Below, piece after piece: positions 47,359 to 57,829 of a DNA stretch of 64,000 bases. The notes beneath the pieces were generated by a model. It had not been told where the DNA came from, ran no database searches, and saw only the letters and a program-made list of their open reading frames with translations. The position numbers and the translations under genes were made by a program. Each line of letters opens with the position of its first letter. The first letter of the stretch is position 1. Source of the DNA: Caballeronia choica (GTDB taxonomy: Bacteria; Pseudomonadota; Gammaproteobacteria; Burkholderiales; Burkholderiaceae). The stretch is taken from contig NZ_FCON02000023.1 of assembly GCF_001544535.1 (NCBI RefSeq), forward strand, positions 1 to 64,000, in the 5' to 3' direction.

Positions 47359-49176
47359 ATGTGTGGAATTGTCGGCGCGGTCGCGCAACGCAACATCGTA
47401 TCGGTGCTGGTCGAAGGACTGCGCCGGCTTGAATATCGCGGCTACGATTCGTGCGGCGTCGCCGTGCTGAGCCACGGCGAGCCGAGGCGCGCACGCAGCG
47501 TGTCGCGCGTGTCGGACCTCGACGCGCAAGTACGCGATACGCATCTCGAAGGCTTCACGGGCATCGCCCACACGCGCTGGGCGACGCACGGCGCGCCGGT
47601 CACCCACAACGCGCACCCGATTTTTTCCCGCGATGCCGTCGCGCTGGTGCACAACGGCATCATCGAGAACTACGAGTCGCTGCGTGAAATGCTGCGCGGC
47701 AAAGGCTACGAGTTCGTCTCGCAGACCGACACCGAGGTCATCGCGCACCTGATCCACAGCATGTATCGCGGCGACCTGTTCCAGACCGTTCGCGAAGCCG
47801 TCAAGCAATTGCACGGCGCGTATGCGATCGCCGTGATCCACAAGGACCAGCCGCATACGGTGGTGGGCGCGCGGCAGGGTTCGCCGCTCGTCGTCGGCGT
47901 GGGGCAGGGCGAGAACTTCCTTGCCTCCGATGCGCTCGCGCTAGCGGGCAGCACCGACCGCTTTGCGTTCCTCGAAGAAGGCGACGTCGTGGAGATCACG
48001 CTCGACGGCGTGAAGATCGTCGATGGCGAAGGCGTGCCGGCACAGCGTGAAGTGCGCGTGGTCGCGGCTTATGGCGGCGCGGTGGAACTCGGGCCGTACC
48101 GGCACTTCATGCAGAAGGAAATCTTCGAGCAGCCGCGCGCGATCACCGACACCATTCCGCAAGGCGATCACTTCGATGCGTCGTTGTTCGGCGAAGGTGC
48201 GGCTGATGTCTTTAGCGGCATCGACAGTCTTCTGATTCTTGCGTGCGGCACGAGTTATTACTCGGGGCTGACGGCGAAGTATTGGCTCGAATCGGTCGCC
48301 AAAATTCCGACGCAGGTCGAGATTGCGAGCGAGTATCGGTATCGGGAGTCGGTGCCGAATCCGAAGGCGCTCGTTGTGGTGATTTCGCAGTCGGGCGAAA
48401 CCGCCGATACGCTCGCGGCGCTGAAGCATGCGCAATCGCTTGGGCACAAGCACACGCTCGCGGTCTGCAATGTGGCAACGAGCGCGATGGTGCGGTTGAC
48501 GGAGCTGGCGTTCCTGACGCACGCGGGTACGGAGATCGGGGTTGCGTCGACCAAGGCGTTCACGACGCAGCTCGTTGGGTTGTTCGTGCTCGCGGTGACG
48601 CTGGGCAAGTTGCGCGGGCACGTGGATGCCACGCAGGAAGCGGCCTATCTCGCGCAGTTGCGGCATTTGCCGGCGGCGCTGAACAGCGTGCTGGCGCTGG
48701 AGCCGCAGATCATCGCCTGGGCCGAGGAGTTTGCGCGCAAGGAGAATGCGTTGTTCCTGGGACGCGGGCTGCATTATCCGATCTCGCTTGAGGGCGCGCT
48801 GAAGCTCAAGGAGATTTCGTATATTCACGCGGAAGCTTATCCGGCGGGCGAACTGAAGCATGGGCCGCTTGCGCTGGTGACAGAGGCGATGCCGGTTGTC
48901 ACGGTCGCGCCGAATGATGCGCTGCTGGAGAAGCTCAAGTCGAACATGCAGGAAGTACGGGCGCGGGGCGGCGAGCTGTACGTGTTCGCCGATGCGGATA
49001 CGCGCATCGTCAGCGAGGACGGAATTCATGTGATTCGGATGCCGGAGCATTATGGGTTGCTCTCGCCGATCCTGCATACGGTGCCGCTGCAATTGCTGGC
49101 TTATCACACGGCTTGTGCGAGAGGGACTGATGTCGACAAGCCGAGAAATTTGGCGAAGTCGGTGACGGTGGAGTGA
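47359..49176 (+). CDS. glmS: Glucosamine-6-phosphate synthase
   Basis: GlmS makes glucosamine-6-phosphate from fructose-6-phosphate and glutamine. The 605-residue protein begins [10 protein letters not shown], with Cys2 as the glutaminase nucleophile. It has the HTRWATHG block and two SIS isomerase domains ([17 protein letters not shown]) and ends with KSVTVE. No glmS ribozyme is apparent in the 47-base leader. Confidence 0.97.
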   Translation: MCGIVGAVAQRNIVSVLVEGLRRLEYRGYDSCGVAVLSHGEPRRARSVSRVSDLDAQVRDTHLEGFTGIAHTRWATHGAPVTHNAHPIFSRDAVALVHNGIIENYESLREMLRGKGYEFVSQTDTEVIAHLIHSMYRGDLFQTVREAVKQLHGAYAIAVIHKDQPHTVVGARQGSPLVVGVGQGENFLASDALALAGSTDRFAFLEEGDVVEITLDGVKIVDGEGVPAQREVRVVAAYGGAVELGPYRHFMQKEIFEQPRAITDTIPQGDHFDASLFGEGAADVFSGIDSLLILACGTSYYSGLTAKYWLESVAKIPTQVEIASEYRYRESVPNPKALVVVISQSGETADTLAALKHAQSLGHKHTLAVCNVATSAMVRLTELAFLTHAGTEIGVASTKAFTTQLVGLFVLAVTLGKLRGHVDATQEAAYLAQLRHLPAALNSVLALEPQIIAWAEEFARKENALFLGRGLHYPISLEGALKLKEISYIHAEAYPAGELKHGPLALVTEAMPVVTVAPNDALLEKLKSNMQEVRARGGELYVFADADTRIVSEDGIHVIRMPEHYGLLSPILHTVPLQLLAYHTACARGTDVDKPRNLAKSVTVE

Positions 49177-49207
49177 GGGGACTGAGTAGGTAAAAAGAAG
49201 AGTCGCT

Positions 49208-49237
49208 CATGCTGTCCGCCCGAGTGCGGGCAGCATG
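49208..49237. terminator. Hairpin between glmS and zwf
   Basis: catgctg (49208-49214) and cagcatg (49231-49237), extended by ccgc/gcgg with a bulge, form a stem between convergent genes. There is no T-tract, so terminator function is likely but unproven. Confidence 0.5.
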
Positions 49238-49269
49238 ACGCGCCCCGCCAAGCTCCAAGCCACCCGCCC

Positions 49270-50733
49270 TCAACTCCCCAACTTATTCGGATCCCGCCAA
49301 GCCCGTTCGAACGGAAGCCGCCACGCCCGTGGCGCGATGAGTTGATGGATCGCATTAGGCCCCCACGAGCCCGGCGTATAAAAGCGAACAAGCGGCGGCG
49401 ATTCAAGCAACGCCGTCGACACCTGCCACAACCTCTCGATCCCCTCTGCCGTAGTAAACAACGTCCGATCTCCCCGCATCGCGTCGAGGATCAACCGCTC
49501 GTAAGCTTCCAAGACATCACCAATCAACCCCGTATCACGCATGGCGAACTGCAAGCTCAGCTTGTCCAGCCGCATCCCCGGACCCGGACGTTTGCCATAA
49601 AACGAAAGCGACATCTTCGAGGCATCGGCGAGGTCGAACGTCAAATGATCCGGACCTTGCGCCCCGACACCCGACCCCGCCGGGAACATGCTCTTCGGCG
49701 GCTCGCGAAACGCGATGGAAATGATCCGCTGGCCCTCGGCAAGCCGCTTTCCCGTGCGCAAATAGAACGGCACACCGGCCCATCGCCAGTTATCGATCGA
49801 GCATTTCAACGCGATGAACGTCTCTGTTTCCGATTCGGGACCGACGCCATCCTCCTGTCGGTAACCGGTGTATTGCCCGCGCACGACGTCGCTCGGCTGG
49901 ATCGGCAGCATGCTGCGAAACACCTTGTTCTTTTCCTCGCTGATCGGTGACGGTTCCAGCGATGTCGGTGGTTCCATTGCCATGAAAGCGAGAATCTGGA
50001 ACAGGTGCGTGACTACCATGTCGCGGAACGCGCCGGTCTGCTCATAGAAGCCCGAACGCTTGTCCAGGCCCAGCGTTTCCGGAACGTCGATCTGGACGTG
50101 ATCGATGAAATTGCGATTCCAGATAGGTTCGAAGAGGCCGTTCGCAAAGCGGAACGCGAGGATATTCTGTGCGGGCTCTTTGCCGAGGAAGTGATCGATC
50201 CGGAAAATCTGCTCCTCTTCGAATACTTCGTGCAGCTTGGTATTCAACGACACCGAACTTGCCAGATCGGTGCCAAAGGGCTTTTCCATGATGATCCGGG
50301 AGCGCTCGACGAGCCCCGCTTCCCTGAGCATGCGCACCGCCGACAACGCGGCGTTCGGCGGCACGCTCAGATAGTGCAGTCGCCGGCACTCGTGTTCCAA
50401 AGCCTGCTCGGCCTTTTCAACCAGCGTTCTGAGCGCAGCCGCTCCCGCGGCGAGCGGCAGATAGTCGAGATTGGCCGCAAAAACGTCCCATTCCGTCTGC
50501 GCGACCTTGCGGGACGAAAACTGATCGAGTGCTTCGCGCGCGTTCCGGCGAAAGTCGTCGAGCGTGATGTCGTCGAGCGCGACGGCGATGATCCGGCAGC
50601 CGGGGATGAAGCCCGCGCTCGAGAGATGGAACAAGCCGGGCAAGAGCTTGCGTCGGGCCAGGTCGCCGGTGGCGCCGAATAGAACGACCACTTGCGGAAA
50701 TCGCGGGCCTACTCCGGGAGAGATCTTCGCCAT
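49270..50733 (-). CDS. zwf: Glucose-6-phosphate 1-dehydrogenase
   Basis: Zwf oxidises glucose-6-phosphate to 6-phosphogluconolactone, making NADPH. The 487-residue protein has the Rossmann motif [15 protein letters not shown] (~20-34) and the substrate motif RIDHFLGKE. The conserved C-terminal half is also present ([10 protein letters not shown]). It is a single gene here, without the usual edd/pgl neighbours. The frame is open upstream but [14 protein letters not shown] is the natural start. Confidence 0.95.
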   Translation of the reverse strand: MAKISPGVGPRFPQVVVLFGATGDLARRKLLPGLFHLSSAGFIPGCRIIAVALDDITLDDFRRNAREALDQFSSRKVAQTEWDVFAANLDYLPLAAGAAALRTLVEKAEQALEHECRRLHYLSVPPNAALSAVRMLREAGLVERSRIIMEKPFGTDLASSVSLNTKLHEVFEEEQIFRIDHFLGKEPAQNILAFRFANGLFEPIWNRNFIDHVQIDVPETLGLDKRSGFYEQTGAFRDMVVTHLFQILAFMAMEPPTSLEPSPISEEKNKVFRSMLPIQPSDVVRGQYTGYRQEDGVGPESETETFIALKCSIDNWRWAGVPFYLRTGKRLAEGQRIISIAFREPPKSMFPAGSGVGAQGPDHLTFDLADASKMSLSFYGKRPGPGMRLDKLSLQFAMRDTGLIGDVLEAYERLILDAMRGDRTLFTTAEGIERLWQVSTALLESPPLVRFYTPGSWGPNAIHQLIAPRAWRLPFERAWRDPNKLGS

Positions 50734-50967
50734 CGTGCAATCCTTTTTCTGGGTTAGCGATGCCAAACGAAAAGGACACGTACTGAGCGCAATCGACGCC
50801 ACGGCGAGCGCCTGAGCGACACATATGCCATGTGGAAATGACACTGTCAAAACATCTTTGCGATCGGGCGCCCAAGATCAGCGAGCGGTCGGCGCGGTGC
50901 CGCAAAGTGAGTGCGGGAAGCGCGGGGAGTGGGTGAGCCGCGTCCCTGCGCAAATCCCGAAAAGCAC

Positions 50968-50973
50968 TATAGT
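50968..50973 (+). promoter_or_regulatory. Probable -10 for the DUF2501 gene
   Basis: tatagt in the divergent zwf/DUF2501 region lies 35 bases before the start codon. The -35 position reads cctgcg, which is poor. Confidence 0.4.
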
Positions 50974-51007
50974 AAGAGGCAACCCAGCCAGCCGACGAGG
51001 TTCCGGA

Positions 51008-51454
51008 ATGAAATACGGTAGAAAGCTTGTCATTGCGACAACAACGCTCGCGATAGCCGCATGCCTGTCGCTTCCGGCCGCCCACGCCCAACTCGGCGAT
51101 CTCCTGAAAAACAGCGGCGGCACCAGCGGCACGGCAGGCGGGCTTGGCGGCCTGAGCAGCGCGATGTCGGGCCAGTCGCTCAGTTCCGGCAGTCTCGGCA
51201 ATGTCACCGGCCTCATCGAATACTGCATCAAGAACAACTACCTGAGCGGCAGCGGTGCGTCGTCCGTGAAGGACTCGCTGATGAGCAAGCTCGGCGGCTC
51301 GCCTTCGTCCGACAGCGGTTACACCGACGGCGCCAAAGGCATCCTGAGCAGCAGCAGCGGGCAAAAGGTCGACTTGAGCGGCGGCGGCATGAAGGAGCAG
51401 GTGACGAAGGAAGTCTGCGACAAGATTCTCGAGCAGGGCAAATCGATGTTGTAA
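51008..51454 (+). CDS. DUF2501 secreted protein (YjjA-like)
   Basis: The 148-residue protein has a signal peptide ending at AAHAQ and a Gly/Ser-rich middle. A conserved C-terminal region (GLIEYCIKNNYL, KVDLSGGGMKEQVTKEVCDK) has two Cys residues that may form a disulfide. It matches DUF2501. Function unknown, periplasmic location expected. The ATG follows a gaggttccgg ribosome-binding site. Confidence 0.8.
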   Translation: MKYGRKLVIATTTLAIAACLSLPAAHAQLGDLLKNSGGTSGTAGGLGGLSSAMSGQSLSSGSLGNVTGLIEYCIKNNYLSGSGASSVKDSLMSKLGGSPSSDSGYTDGAKGILSSSSGQKVDLSGGGMKEQVTKEVCDKILEQGKSML

Positions 51455-51496
51455 TCGTCCGAGGCCGGATGCAGCGTCGCACCAGAGGAGCCGTGA

Positions 51497-52456
51497 ATGA
51501 AGGCAGCCGTCGTAAGCAGTTTTACCGAACCGCCTCGCTACGAGGACTTCGCCACGCCCGTGCCCGCGTCGGGTGAGACACTCGTCCGCGTGAAAGCGGC
51601 CGCGCTCAGCCAGCTCGTGAAGAGCCAGGCGTCGGGCAAGCACTACAGCAGCACCGAAGGCGGCTTTCCGTTCATCCCGGGCGTCGATGGCGTGGGCGAA
51701 GCCGATGGCCGGCGCGTCTACTTCGCGTTCCCGACCGCGCCCTACGGCGCGATGGCGGAGACGACCGTCGTGAAGGAAGCGTACTGCATCCCCCTGCCGG
51801 ATGGCGTGAGCGACGTCACTGCCGCCGCGATCGGCAACCCCGGCATGTCGTCGTGGGCCGCGCTGACCGAAAGGGCGAAGTTCGTTGCTGGAGAAACCGT
51901 GTTGATCAACGGTGCGACGGGCACCTCCGGACGCCTCGCCGTGCAGATCGCGAAGCATCTGGGCGCATCCCGCGTGATCGCGACCGGCCGCAATGCAGCC
52001 AGCGTCGAAGGGCTCGCAGAGATCGGCGCCGACGTGCTGGTCCCGCTCGACGACACCCCCGAAAGCCTCGCCAACACGTTCCGCGAAACGATCCGGACGA
52101 ACCGCGTCAACGTGATCCTCGACTATCTGTGGGGCGCGTCGGCGCAGAGCATTTTCGCGGCGTTGTCGGGTCACGGGAGCGGTGAAGCGGAGCCGCGCAT
52201 CCGCTATGTGCAGATCGGGTCGATTACCGGCAACACGGTCACGCTCCCCGCGTCCGCGTTGCGCAGTTCGGGGCTCGAATTGCTCGGCAGCGGACTCGGC
52301 AGCGTGTCGAACGAAGGGCTGCTGAGGTCGATCGGTGGCGTGTTGAATGCGGTGGTCGCGGGGCGGCTGACGATCGACGCGCTCGCCGTCCCGCTAGCGG
52401 ATGTGCACGCGGGATGGAACAGCGCGGACTCCGGGCGAATCGTCTTTACCCTTTGA
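51497..52456 (+). CDS. Quinone oxidoreductase-like MDR protein
   Basis: The 319-residue medium-chain dehydrogenase/reductase has an N-terminal GroES-like domain (GFPFIPGVDGVGEADGRRVY). Its nucleotide-binding motif is VLINGATGTSGRLAVQIAKHLG (~135-156). Zinc-binding Cys/His residues of alcohol dehydrogenases are absent, so it is of the zeta-crystallin/quinone-reductase type using NADPH. The substrate is unknown. It is convergent with the minus-strand cluster that follows. Confidence 0.88.
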   Translation: MKAAVVSSFTEPPRYEDFATPVPASGETLVRVKAAALSQLVKSQASGKHYSSTEGGFPFIPGVDGVGEADGRRVYFAFPTAPYGAMAETTVVKEAYCIPLPDGVSDVTAAAIGNPGMSSWAALTERAKFVAGETVLINGATGTSGRLAVQIAKHLGASRVIATGRNAASVEGLAEIGADVLVPLDDTPESLANTFRETIRTNRVNVILDYLWGASAQSIFAALSGHGSGEAEPRIRYVQIGSITGNTVTLPASALRSSGLELLGSGLGSVSNEGLLRSIGGVLNAVVAGRLTIDALAVPLADVHAGWNSADSGRIVFTL

Positions 52457-52480
52457 CGCGGCGGTCGCCGTTCACTCCGT

Positions 52481-53035
52481 TCACTCCGCGAACGGCAACT
52501 CCGTCTGCCCTTGGGCACGCATGCCAAACGCGTTGAGCGTCATCGCGACGAGCGAGTAGTACCCGAGCAGCCCGACAAGATTGACGACCGTAACATGGCC
52601 GAACCGATCGACTGCGCGGTCGTACGTCGCGTCGCTCAGCCGCCGCGACTCGAAAAGTTCTACCGCGAAGTCATGGATCAACCCATCGTCGGGGTTGTCG
52701 AACGTGGGCGTCTGGCCTTCACGCAACGCATCGGCCACCGCCGCCGGAACGCCCGCATCGAGCGCAATCGGATAGTGGATGTACCACTCCGCCTGCGACC
52801 GCCAGCGCGCCGCCGTCACGAGAATCGCCAGCTCCGACAGCCGGAGCGGCAAGCCCGTCTTGTAGCGGCAGAACGCGCCCAGCCGCTGCGCATGCTGCGC
52901 GAACTCGGGGCTGTGAATCCAGCCGAGAAACGGCCCGTTCAGATTGCCGCGCGGCCCGCTCAAAATTTCCTGCAGCACGGCTTTCTGTTCATCGGTCGCG
53001 TGGGCGGGATCGAAGTCGGGAAGGCGATTGCTCAT
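52481..53035 (-). CDS. Carboxymuconolactone decarboxylase-like protein
   Basis: The 184-residue helical protein fits the CMD/AhpD-like superfamily (LSELAILVTAARWRSQAEWYIH, then GVPAAVADALREG). The redox CxxC of AhpD is missing: only a single Cys (AFCRYKTG) is present. A thiol peroxidase role is therefore unlikely and its reaction is unknown. It is the last gene of the RpiR-linked cluster, two bases after the aminotransferase stop. Confidence 0.82.
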   Translation of the reverse strand: MSNRLPDFDPAHATDEQKAVLQEILSGPRGNLNGPFLGWIHSPEFAQHAQRLGAFCRYKTGLPLRLSELAILVTAARWRSQAEWYIHYPIALDAGVPAAVADALREGQTPTFDNPDDGLIHDFAVELFESRRLSDATYDRAVDRFGHVTVVNLVGLLGYYSLVAMTLNAFGMRAQGQTELPFAE

Positions 53036-53037
53036 GG

Positions 53038-54375
53038 TCACTCCAGATTGGACGAGGTCAGCGCGCCGTCGATGGCATCCGCCAGCCGTTCGACGATTGT
53101 CTCGATTTGCGGCGCCGTGCAGATGAACGGCGGCGCGAGCAGCACATGATCGCCGATACTGCCGTCCACCGTGCCGCCCATCGGATACACCATCAGCCCG
53201 CGCTGCATCGCTTCGCTCTTGATGCGCGCGTGCAGCTTGATCATCGGATCGAACGGCGCCTGGGTCACGCGATCCCGCACGAGTTCGACGCCCACGAAGA
53301 GCCCACGTCCGCGAATGTCGCCGATGAACGGATGCTCCGCATAGCGTTCGCGCAGCCGCGAGCGCAATTGTTCGCCGCGTGCCTTCACGTTGTCGAGCAG
53401 CCGTTCTTCTTCGATCACCCGCTGCACTTCGAGCGCCGCCGCGCACGCGGTCGCGTGTGCGATGTACGTGTGGCCGTGCTGAAAGAAGCCCGTGCCGCCG
53501 ATGATCGTGCGGTAGATTTCGTCGCTCACAAGCGTCGCGCCGATGGCCTGATAGCCCGCGCCGAGTCCCTTCGCGATCGTGAGGAGGTCGGGCGCGATGC
53601 CGTCTTCCTCGCAAGCGTAGAGATGGCCGGTGCGGCCCATGCCCGACATGATTTCATCGAGGATCAGCAATACGCCGTACTTGTCGCAGACGGCGCGAAT
53701 CTTCCTGAAGTACTCGCGCACCGGGGGCACCGCGCCGGCCGTCGCGCCGACGACGGTCTCCGCGACGAACGCCGCCACCGACTCCGCGCCGAGTTCGAGG
53801 ATCTTGCTTTCGAGTTCATCGGCGAGCCGCTGCGCAAACGCCTCTTCGCTTTCGCCGGCGCGTTGCTCGCGATACGCGTAGCAAGGGCTCACGTGATGCG
53901 CTTCGATCAGGATCGGCAGGAACGGCTCGCGACGCCAGGCATTGCCGCCGATCGCGAGCGCGCCGAGCGTGTTGCCGTGATAGCTCTGCCGGCGCGCGAT
54001 GAAATGCCGTCGCTGCATCTCGCCCTTTTCGACGAAATATTGCCGCGCGAGCTTGAGCGCCGCTTCGATCGCTTCCGATCCGCCCGACACGAAGTACACG
54101 TGCCCGAGCCCTTTGGGCGCGGCATCGACGAGACGGTCTGCGAGTTCTTCCGCAACGTTCGTTGTGAAGAACGACGTGTGCGCATACGGAAGCTGTCGCG
54201 CTTGCCGCTCGATCGCGTCGATTACGCGTTGATTGCTGTGTCCCAGGCACGAGACGGCCGCGCCGCCGCAGGCGTCGATATAACGCTTGCCCTCCGAGTC
54301 GATGATTTCGATTCCGTCGCCCGCCACGGCAACGGGAAGCGTCGCACGCGGGGCGCGATGAAAGACGGTGGTCAT
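53038..54375 (-). CDS. Class-III PLP-dependent aminotransferase
   Basis: The 445-residue protein has the class-III signature LLILDEIMSGMGRTGHLYA and the Schiff-base Lys in LLTIAKGLGAGYQAIGATLV. The phosphate loop region is GSEAIEAALKLARQY. It would transfer the amino group from an omega-amino compound, diamine or amino alcohol to a keto acid. The partner C45 hydrolase and ABC transporter suggest the substrate is released from an imported N-acyl compound. It overlaps the hydrolase gene by 4 bp. Confidence 0.9.
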   Translation of the reverse strand: MTTVFHRAPRATLPVAVAGDGIEIIDSEGKRYIDACGGAAVSCLGHSNQRVIDAIERQARQLPYAHTSFFTTNVAEELADRLVDAAPKGLGHVYFVSGGSEAIEAALKLARQYFVEKGEMQRRHFIARRQSYHGNTLGALAIGGNAWRREPFLPILIEAHHVSPCYAYREQRAGESEEAFAQRLADELESKILELGAESVAAFVAETVVGATAGAVPPVREYFRKIRAVCDKYGVLLILDEIMSGMGRTGHLYACEEDGIAPDLLTIAKGLGAGYQAIGATLVSDEIYRTIIGGTGFFQHGHTYIAHATACAAALEVQRVIEEERLLDNVKARGEQLRSRLRERYAEHPFIGDIRGRGLFVGVELVRDRVTQAPFDPMIKLHARIKSEAMQRGLMVYPMGGTVDGSIGDHVLLAPPFICTAPQIETIVERLADAIDGALTSSNLE

Positions 54376-55415
54376 GGCGTGTTCGTCTCCTGGGGAATGA
54401 ATTGCCGGAAGCGAAGCTCGCTCTGCTGGTGAACTTCGAGTTCGACGCCCGCTTTACCGACGACGAACAGCGCTGTCGCGAGCGTGTTTTCTTCGTCGGG
54501 GTCGGCGGGATCGTCGCGATGGATTGGCAGGCCTTCGGGCGCCTTGTCGGCGAGCACTTGCAGGAGTGCGCGCGCGTCGACATCGCCAAGTTGCGGCAAC
54601 AGTACGTCGAGCCGCGCCTGACGATCGGCCGAGGATTGCGTCACGATCTGCTGCTCGTGGTTTGAAGGACCGTGGATCAAATGATTTGCATGGCCCGAAA
54701 GCGGCGCGGCATCGCGAACCGAGCAACGCGCAACCGTCGCTTCGATGCTCAACACGCGCGCATCGCCCGCGCATCCGAGCGTATGGTGAAAGCCGCTGGC
54801 GCGCTTCGCATCTGAGAGAAGGCGCACGGCTTCATCGAGCGAACGCGCATCGAGCACCGCGCGGGTCAGCACCATGCGCGGCACGCCGATCGCGGGATGC
54901 TTGATGCGCACGTTGTTGATCGCCTGCGCGAGTCCCGCGCGATTCGCCGCGAAAGTATGGCCCGGCAGCGAGCCCGGATAGTAGAAGCTGACGAAGCCGG
55001 GCTTGCCGTCGGGCCGGATATCGACGAGCAGGCACTTGTCGCGCAGATACGGATCGCCGTCTTCGTTGTGCGCGATGAAGCGCGCATCGCCGGCTTTCGA
55101 TACGGCCGCGAGTGTCGTGCATCCGTCCGGCGCGTTGTGGATCAGTTCGCCACGGCAGTTCCAGAGGAAGATGTCGTCCGGCGACCAGCCGAGGCCTGCC
55201 GCCATGCCATCGAGTTCCGCGACATGCGCGGGAAAGGCGTCTTCGGCGGCGCGCCGCAGTTCGCGCACGAACGGATGCTCGCGCCAGCGCTTCACGGCAT
55301 GCCACGCAGCGCTTTGTGCCATGTACGCGTTCATCACCGGACGAGCCAGCATACCGAGGCCGTAGCCGATGTCGTAAGGCGATCCGGAAATCACGGAAGG
55401 AGTCAGAATCCGCAT
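54372..55415 (-). CDS. C45-family Ntn amidohydrolase/acyltransferase
   Basis: The 347-residue protein belongs to the acyl-CoA:6-aminopenicillanate acyltransferase-like family. These are made as precursors that cut themselves before a Cys nucleophile. The predicted site is Gly98-Cys99 in DGCTTLAA, followed by the conserved FIAHNEDGD block and FAANRAGLAQAINN. Such enzymes hydrolyse amide bonds of N-acylated amines and amino acids. There is no signal peptide, so the substrate must be imported, consistent with the adjacent ABC transporter. Confidence 0.85.
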   Translation of the reverse strand: MRILTPSVISGSPYDIGYGLGMLARPVMNAYMAQSAAWHAVKRWREHPFVRELRRAAEDAFPAHVAELDGMAAGLGWSPDDIFLWNCRGELIHNAPDGCTTLAAVSKAGDARFIAHNEDGDPYLRDKCLLVDIRPDGKPGFVSFYYPGSLPGHTFAANRAGLAQAINNVRIKHPAIGVPRMVLTRAVLDARSLDEAVRLLSDAKRASGFHHTLGCAGDARVLSIEATVARCSVRDAAPLSGHANHLIHGPSNHEQQIVTQSSADRQARLDVLLPQLGDVDARALLQVLADKAPEGLPIHRDDPADPDEENTLATALFVVGKAGVELEVHQQSELRFRQFIPQETNTP

Positions 55416-55426
55416 TCGATATTCAC

Positions 55427-56155
55427 TCAGGATACGTGTTGCAAGAATTCTTTCAGGCGCTGCGACGGCGGCCGATCGATGAGTTCGTGCGGCGCGCCAT
55501 CCTCGGCGATGCCGCCCTGATCCATGAACAGCATCCGGGTGCCGACGCGTTTCGCAAAACCGATCTCGTGCGTGACGACGATCATCGTCATGCCTTCGGT
55601 CGCGAGGTCCTGCATCACCTTGAGCACTTCGTGGCGCAGTTCGGGATCGAGGGCGGAGGTCGGCTCGTCGAACAGCATCAGTTTGGGCCTGATCGCGAGC
55701 GCGCGTGCGATTGCGACGCGCTGCTGCTGTCCACCCGACAACTCCGACGGAGTGTGATTCGCCCGGGCCGCCAGCCCGACCTTCGCAAGCAGCGCCAGCG
55801 CTTCGTCGCGCGCCTGCGTGCGGGTCGCGCCGCGCACCTGGATCGGGCCGAACATCACGTTTTCCAGCGCGGTCATCTGCGGGAAGAGGTTGAACTGCTG
55901 GAAGACCATGCCGGCTTCGAGCCGGATCGCGCGGATGGTCGACGCGCTGCCCTTCACGCTCTGCCCGTCGACCAGCAGCTCGCCGCCGGAGATTTTTTCG
56001 AGCGCGTTGATGCAGCGAAGCATCGTCGACTTGCCGGAGCCGGATGGACCGACGACCACGACCACCTCGCCGCTGTCGATGGACAGGTTGATGTCCTTGA
56101 GCACCGCGACGTGGCCGAAGCTCTTCGAAACGCCTTTGAATTCGATCATGCTCAT
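55427..56155 (-). CDS. Polar amino-acid ABC transporter ATPase
   Basis: The 242-residue GlnQ-type ATPase has Walker [10 protein letters not shown] (~37-45), Q-loop [12 protein letters not shown], signature [15 protein letters not shown] and Walker [14 protein letters not shown]. The His switch is VVTHEIGFA. The start overlaps the permease stop by 4 bp. Confidence 0.95.
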   Translation of the reverse strand: MSMIEFKGVSKSFGHVAVLKDINLSIDSGEVVVVVGPSGSGKSTMLRCINALEKISGGELLVDGQSVKGSASTIRAIRLEAGMVFQQFNLFPQMTALENVMFGPIQVRGATRTQARDEALALLAKVGLAARANHTPSELSGGQQQRVAIARALAIRPKLMLFDEPTSALDPELRHEVLKVMQDLATEGMTMIVVTHEIGFAKRVGTRMLFMDQGGIAEDGAPHELIDRPPSQRLKEFLQHVS

Positions 56156-56808
56156 AGAATCCGCATCCTTCTTTCGACGAGGCGCAGCGCGAGCGTCATC
56201 GCGCCGGTGAGAACGAGATAGAACACCGCGACCGCCGTCCAGATCTCGACGGCGCGAAAGTTGCCGGCGATGATCTCCTGCCCCTTGCGCGTCAGTTCGC
56301 CGACGCCGATCACGATGAAAAGCGACGTGTCCTTGAGGCTCACGATGCATTGATTGCCGAGCGGCGGAATCAGCCGCCGGAACGCGAGCGGCCCGACGAT
56401 CCTGACGAGCACGCGCGGCATGGAAAGACCCATCGCGAGGCCGGCTTCGGTGAGGCCCTTTGGTATCGACAGCAGCGCGCCGCGCACGACTTCGGCGAGG
56501 TAGGCGCCCGAGTTGACCGTGATCGCGATGATGGCGGCGCTGAGGCCGTCGATGCGGATGTGCGCGAGCAGCGGCAGCGCGAAATAGAGGAACATCACCT
56601 GGACGACGATCGGCGTGCCGCGAATCAACTCCACATACACCTGCGCCGCGACGTTGAGCGCGAGCGGCCCATAAGCGCGGAACACGCCTGCGATCACGCC
56701 GACGATCGAGCCGCCCGCAAGACCGCACACGGCGATGAAGATAGTGAGCTTCACGCCTTCGATGAGATCGGGCAGCGAAGCGGTAATAACGGACCAGTCA
56801 AAGTCCAT
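56152..56808 (-). CDS. Polar amino-acid ABC transporter permease
   Basis: The 218-residue HisM/GlnP-type permease has five hydrophobic segments. It carries the family motif [20 protein letters not shown], the EAA-like loop [20 protein letters not shown] and the [20 protein letters not shown] block. The start at 56808 has an AGGAG site. Only one permease gene is present, so the channel should be a homodimer. Confidence 0.94.
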   Translation of the reverse strand: MDFDWSVITASLPDLIEGVKLTIFIAVCGLAGGSIVGVIAGVFRAYGPLALNVAAQVYVELIRGTPIVVQVMFLYFALPLLAHIRIDGLSAAIIAITVNSGAYLAEVVRGALLSIPKGLTEAGLAMGLSMPRVLVRIVGPLAFRRLIPPLGNQCIVSLKDTSLFIVIGVGELTRKGQEIIAGNFRAVEIWTAVAVFYLVLTGAMTLALRLVERRMRIL

Positions 56809-56875
56809 GCATGGCTCCTGAAGTTTGTTTTGAACAAGCGGCGGCGAGGCCACTGCATAGGCCACCGCAGCTGCT

Positions 56876-57631
56876 TCAGGACTTCGGCGGCTCGGAGCCG
56901 AACCACTTCTTGTAGAGCTTCGCGTAACGGCCGTCGGCCTTGATCTTCTTCAGTTCCTCGTTCACTGTCGGCACCAGAGGACTGCCCTTCGGAAAGCCGA
57001 TGCCGTACTTGTCGCCGGCAACCTGATCGCCTGCGCTCTTCACCGTGCCCTTGCCCGCGGTCTTCACGAAGTAGAGGACGTTCGGCGTGTCGTGCACGGC
57101 GGCATCGACGCGGCCTGCCTGCAGCGCGAGATACGCCTGGTCGATGTTGGAGAACTGGCGAATCTCTGCGGGCTTCAGGTTCTCCTTGACCCATGCGCTC
57201 GCGGCTGTCCCCGTCTTCGCGGCGACGACCTTGCCGTTCAGGTCGCGGATCGACTTGATGCTCGTGTTGCCGCTCTGGACCATGGCCAGGACGCCGCTGT
57301 CGTAGTACGGATCGGAGAAGTCGATCGCCTTCTTGCGCTCTTCCCGGATGGTCATGCCCGACAGCGCGAGGTCGATGTTCTGCGTCTGCAGCGCGGGAAT
57401 CAGGCCGGCGAAGTCCATCGGCTGGATCTTGTACTTCCAGCCCTGATCCTTGGCGATCTCCGCCCACAGGTCGAGGTCGAAGCCGACGTACTTGTCGCCT
57501 TCCTTGAACTCGAACGGCATGAACGACGTGTCGGTGCCGACCACGAGTTCCCGGGTTTCCGCATGTGCGATGCCGGCGCCGAATACGGCGGCCGCAATCA
57601 TCGACACGACAAACAAACGACGACGTCCCAT
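56876..57631 (-). CDS. Polar amino-acid ABC transporter, binding protein
   Basis: The 251-residue GlnH-like solute-binding protein has a signal peptide cut near AHAE. Its ligand-binding blocks are [46 protein letters not shown] and [12 protein letters not shown]. Arg in TIREER and Asp in DAAVHDTPN sit where amino-acid carboxylate and amino groups bind in relatives. The ligand is unknown. It is the first gene after the repeated-motif promoter region. Confidence 0.93.
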   Translation of the reverse strand: MGRRRLFVVSMIAAAVFGAGIAHAETRELVVGTDTSFMPFEFKEGDKYVGFDLDLWAEIAKDQGWKYKIQPMDFAGLIPALQTQNIDLALSGMTIREERKKAIDFSDPYYDSGVLAMVQSGNTSIKSIRDLNGKVVAAKTGTAASAWVKENLKPAEIRQFSNIDQAYLALQAGRVDAAVHDTPNVLYFVKTAGKGTVKSAGDQVAGDKYGIGFPKGSPLVPTVNEELKKIKADGRYAKLYKKWFGSEPPKS

Positions 57632-57694
57632 CAGTTTTCTCCGCAAGCGATTGACGATGCCACCGCGCCCTCCAACTGGACGGCGTCTGATGGC

Positions 57695-57762
57695 GACAAC
57701 AAATGATGCTTAAGCAACGTGCGATGTTTAAATTATATTAAACGCAACAAATGTTGTTGTCG
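57695..57762 (-). promoter_or_regulatory. ABC-operon promoter with candidate RpiR operators
   Basis: On the minus strand a perfect -10 tataat lies at 57737-57732. A motif with core caacaaatgtt lies at 57743-57762, where it also forms an inverted repeat with gttgttg, overlapping the expected -35 region. A second copy (gacaacaaatgat, 57695-57707) lies downstream of the -10. The same motif recurs upstream of the rpiR gene. This arrangement fits repression by the adjacent RpiR protein. Confidence 0.6.
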
Positions 57763-57829
57763 AGAATGTCATGCAGCCAAAAAGGAACGTCAAGCAAAAA
57801 ATCGTGGAGAGATGCCGCGGCCGGCGGAA

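Noticed and set aside
45851-47494. 547-codon frame antisense to glmU
   Set aside because: Antisense shadow; glmU motifs prove the opposite frame.
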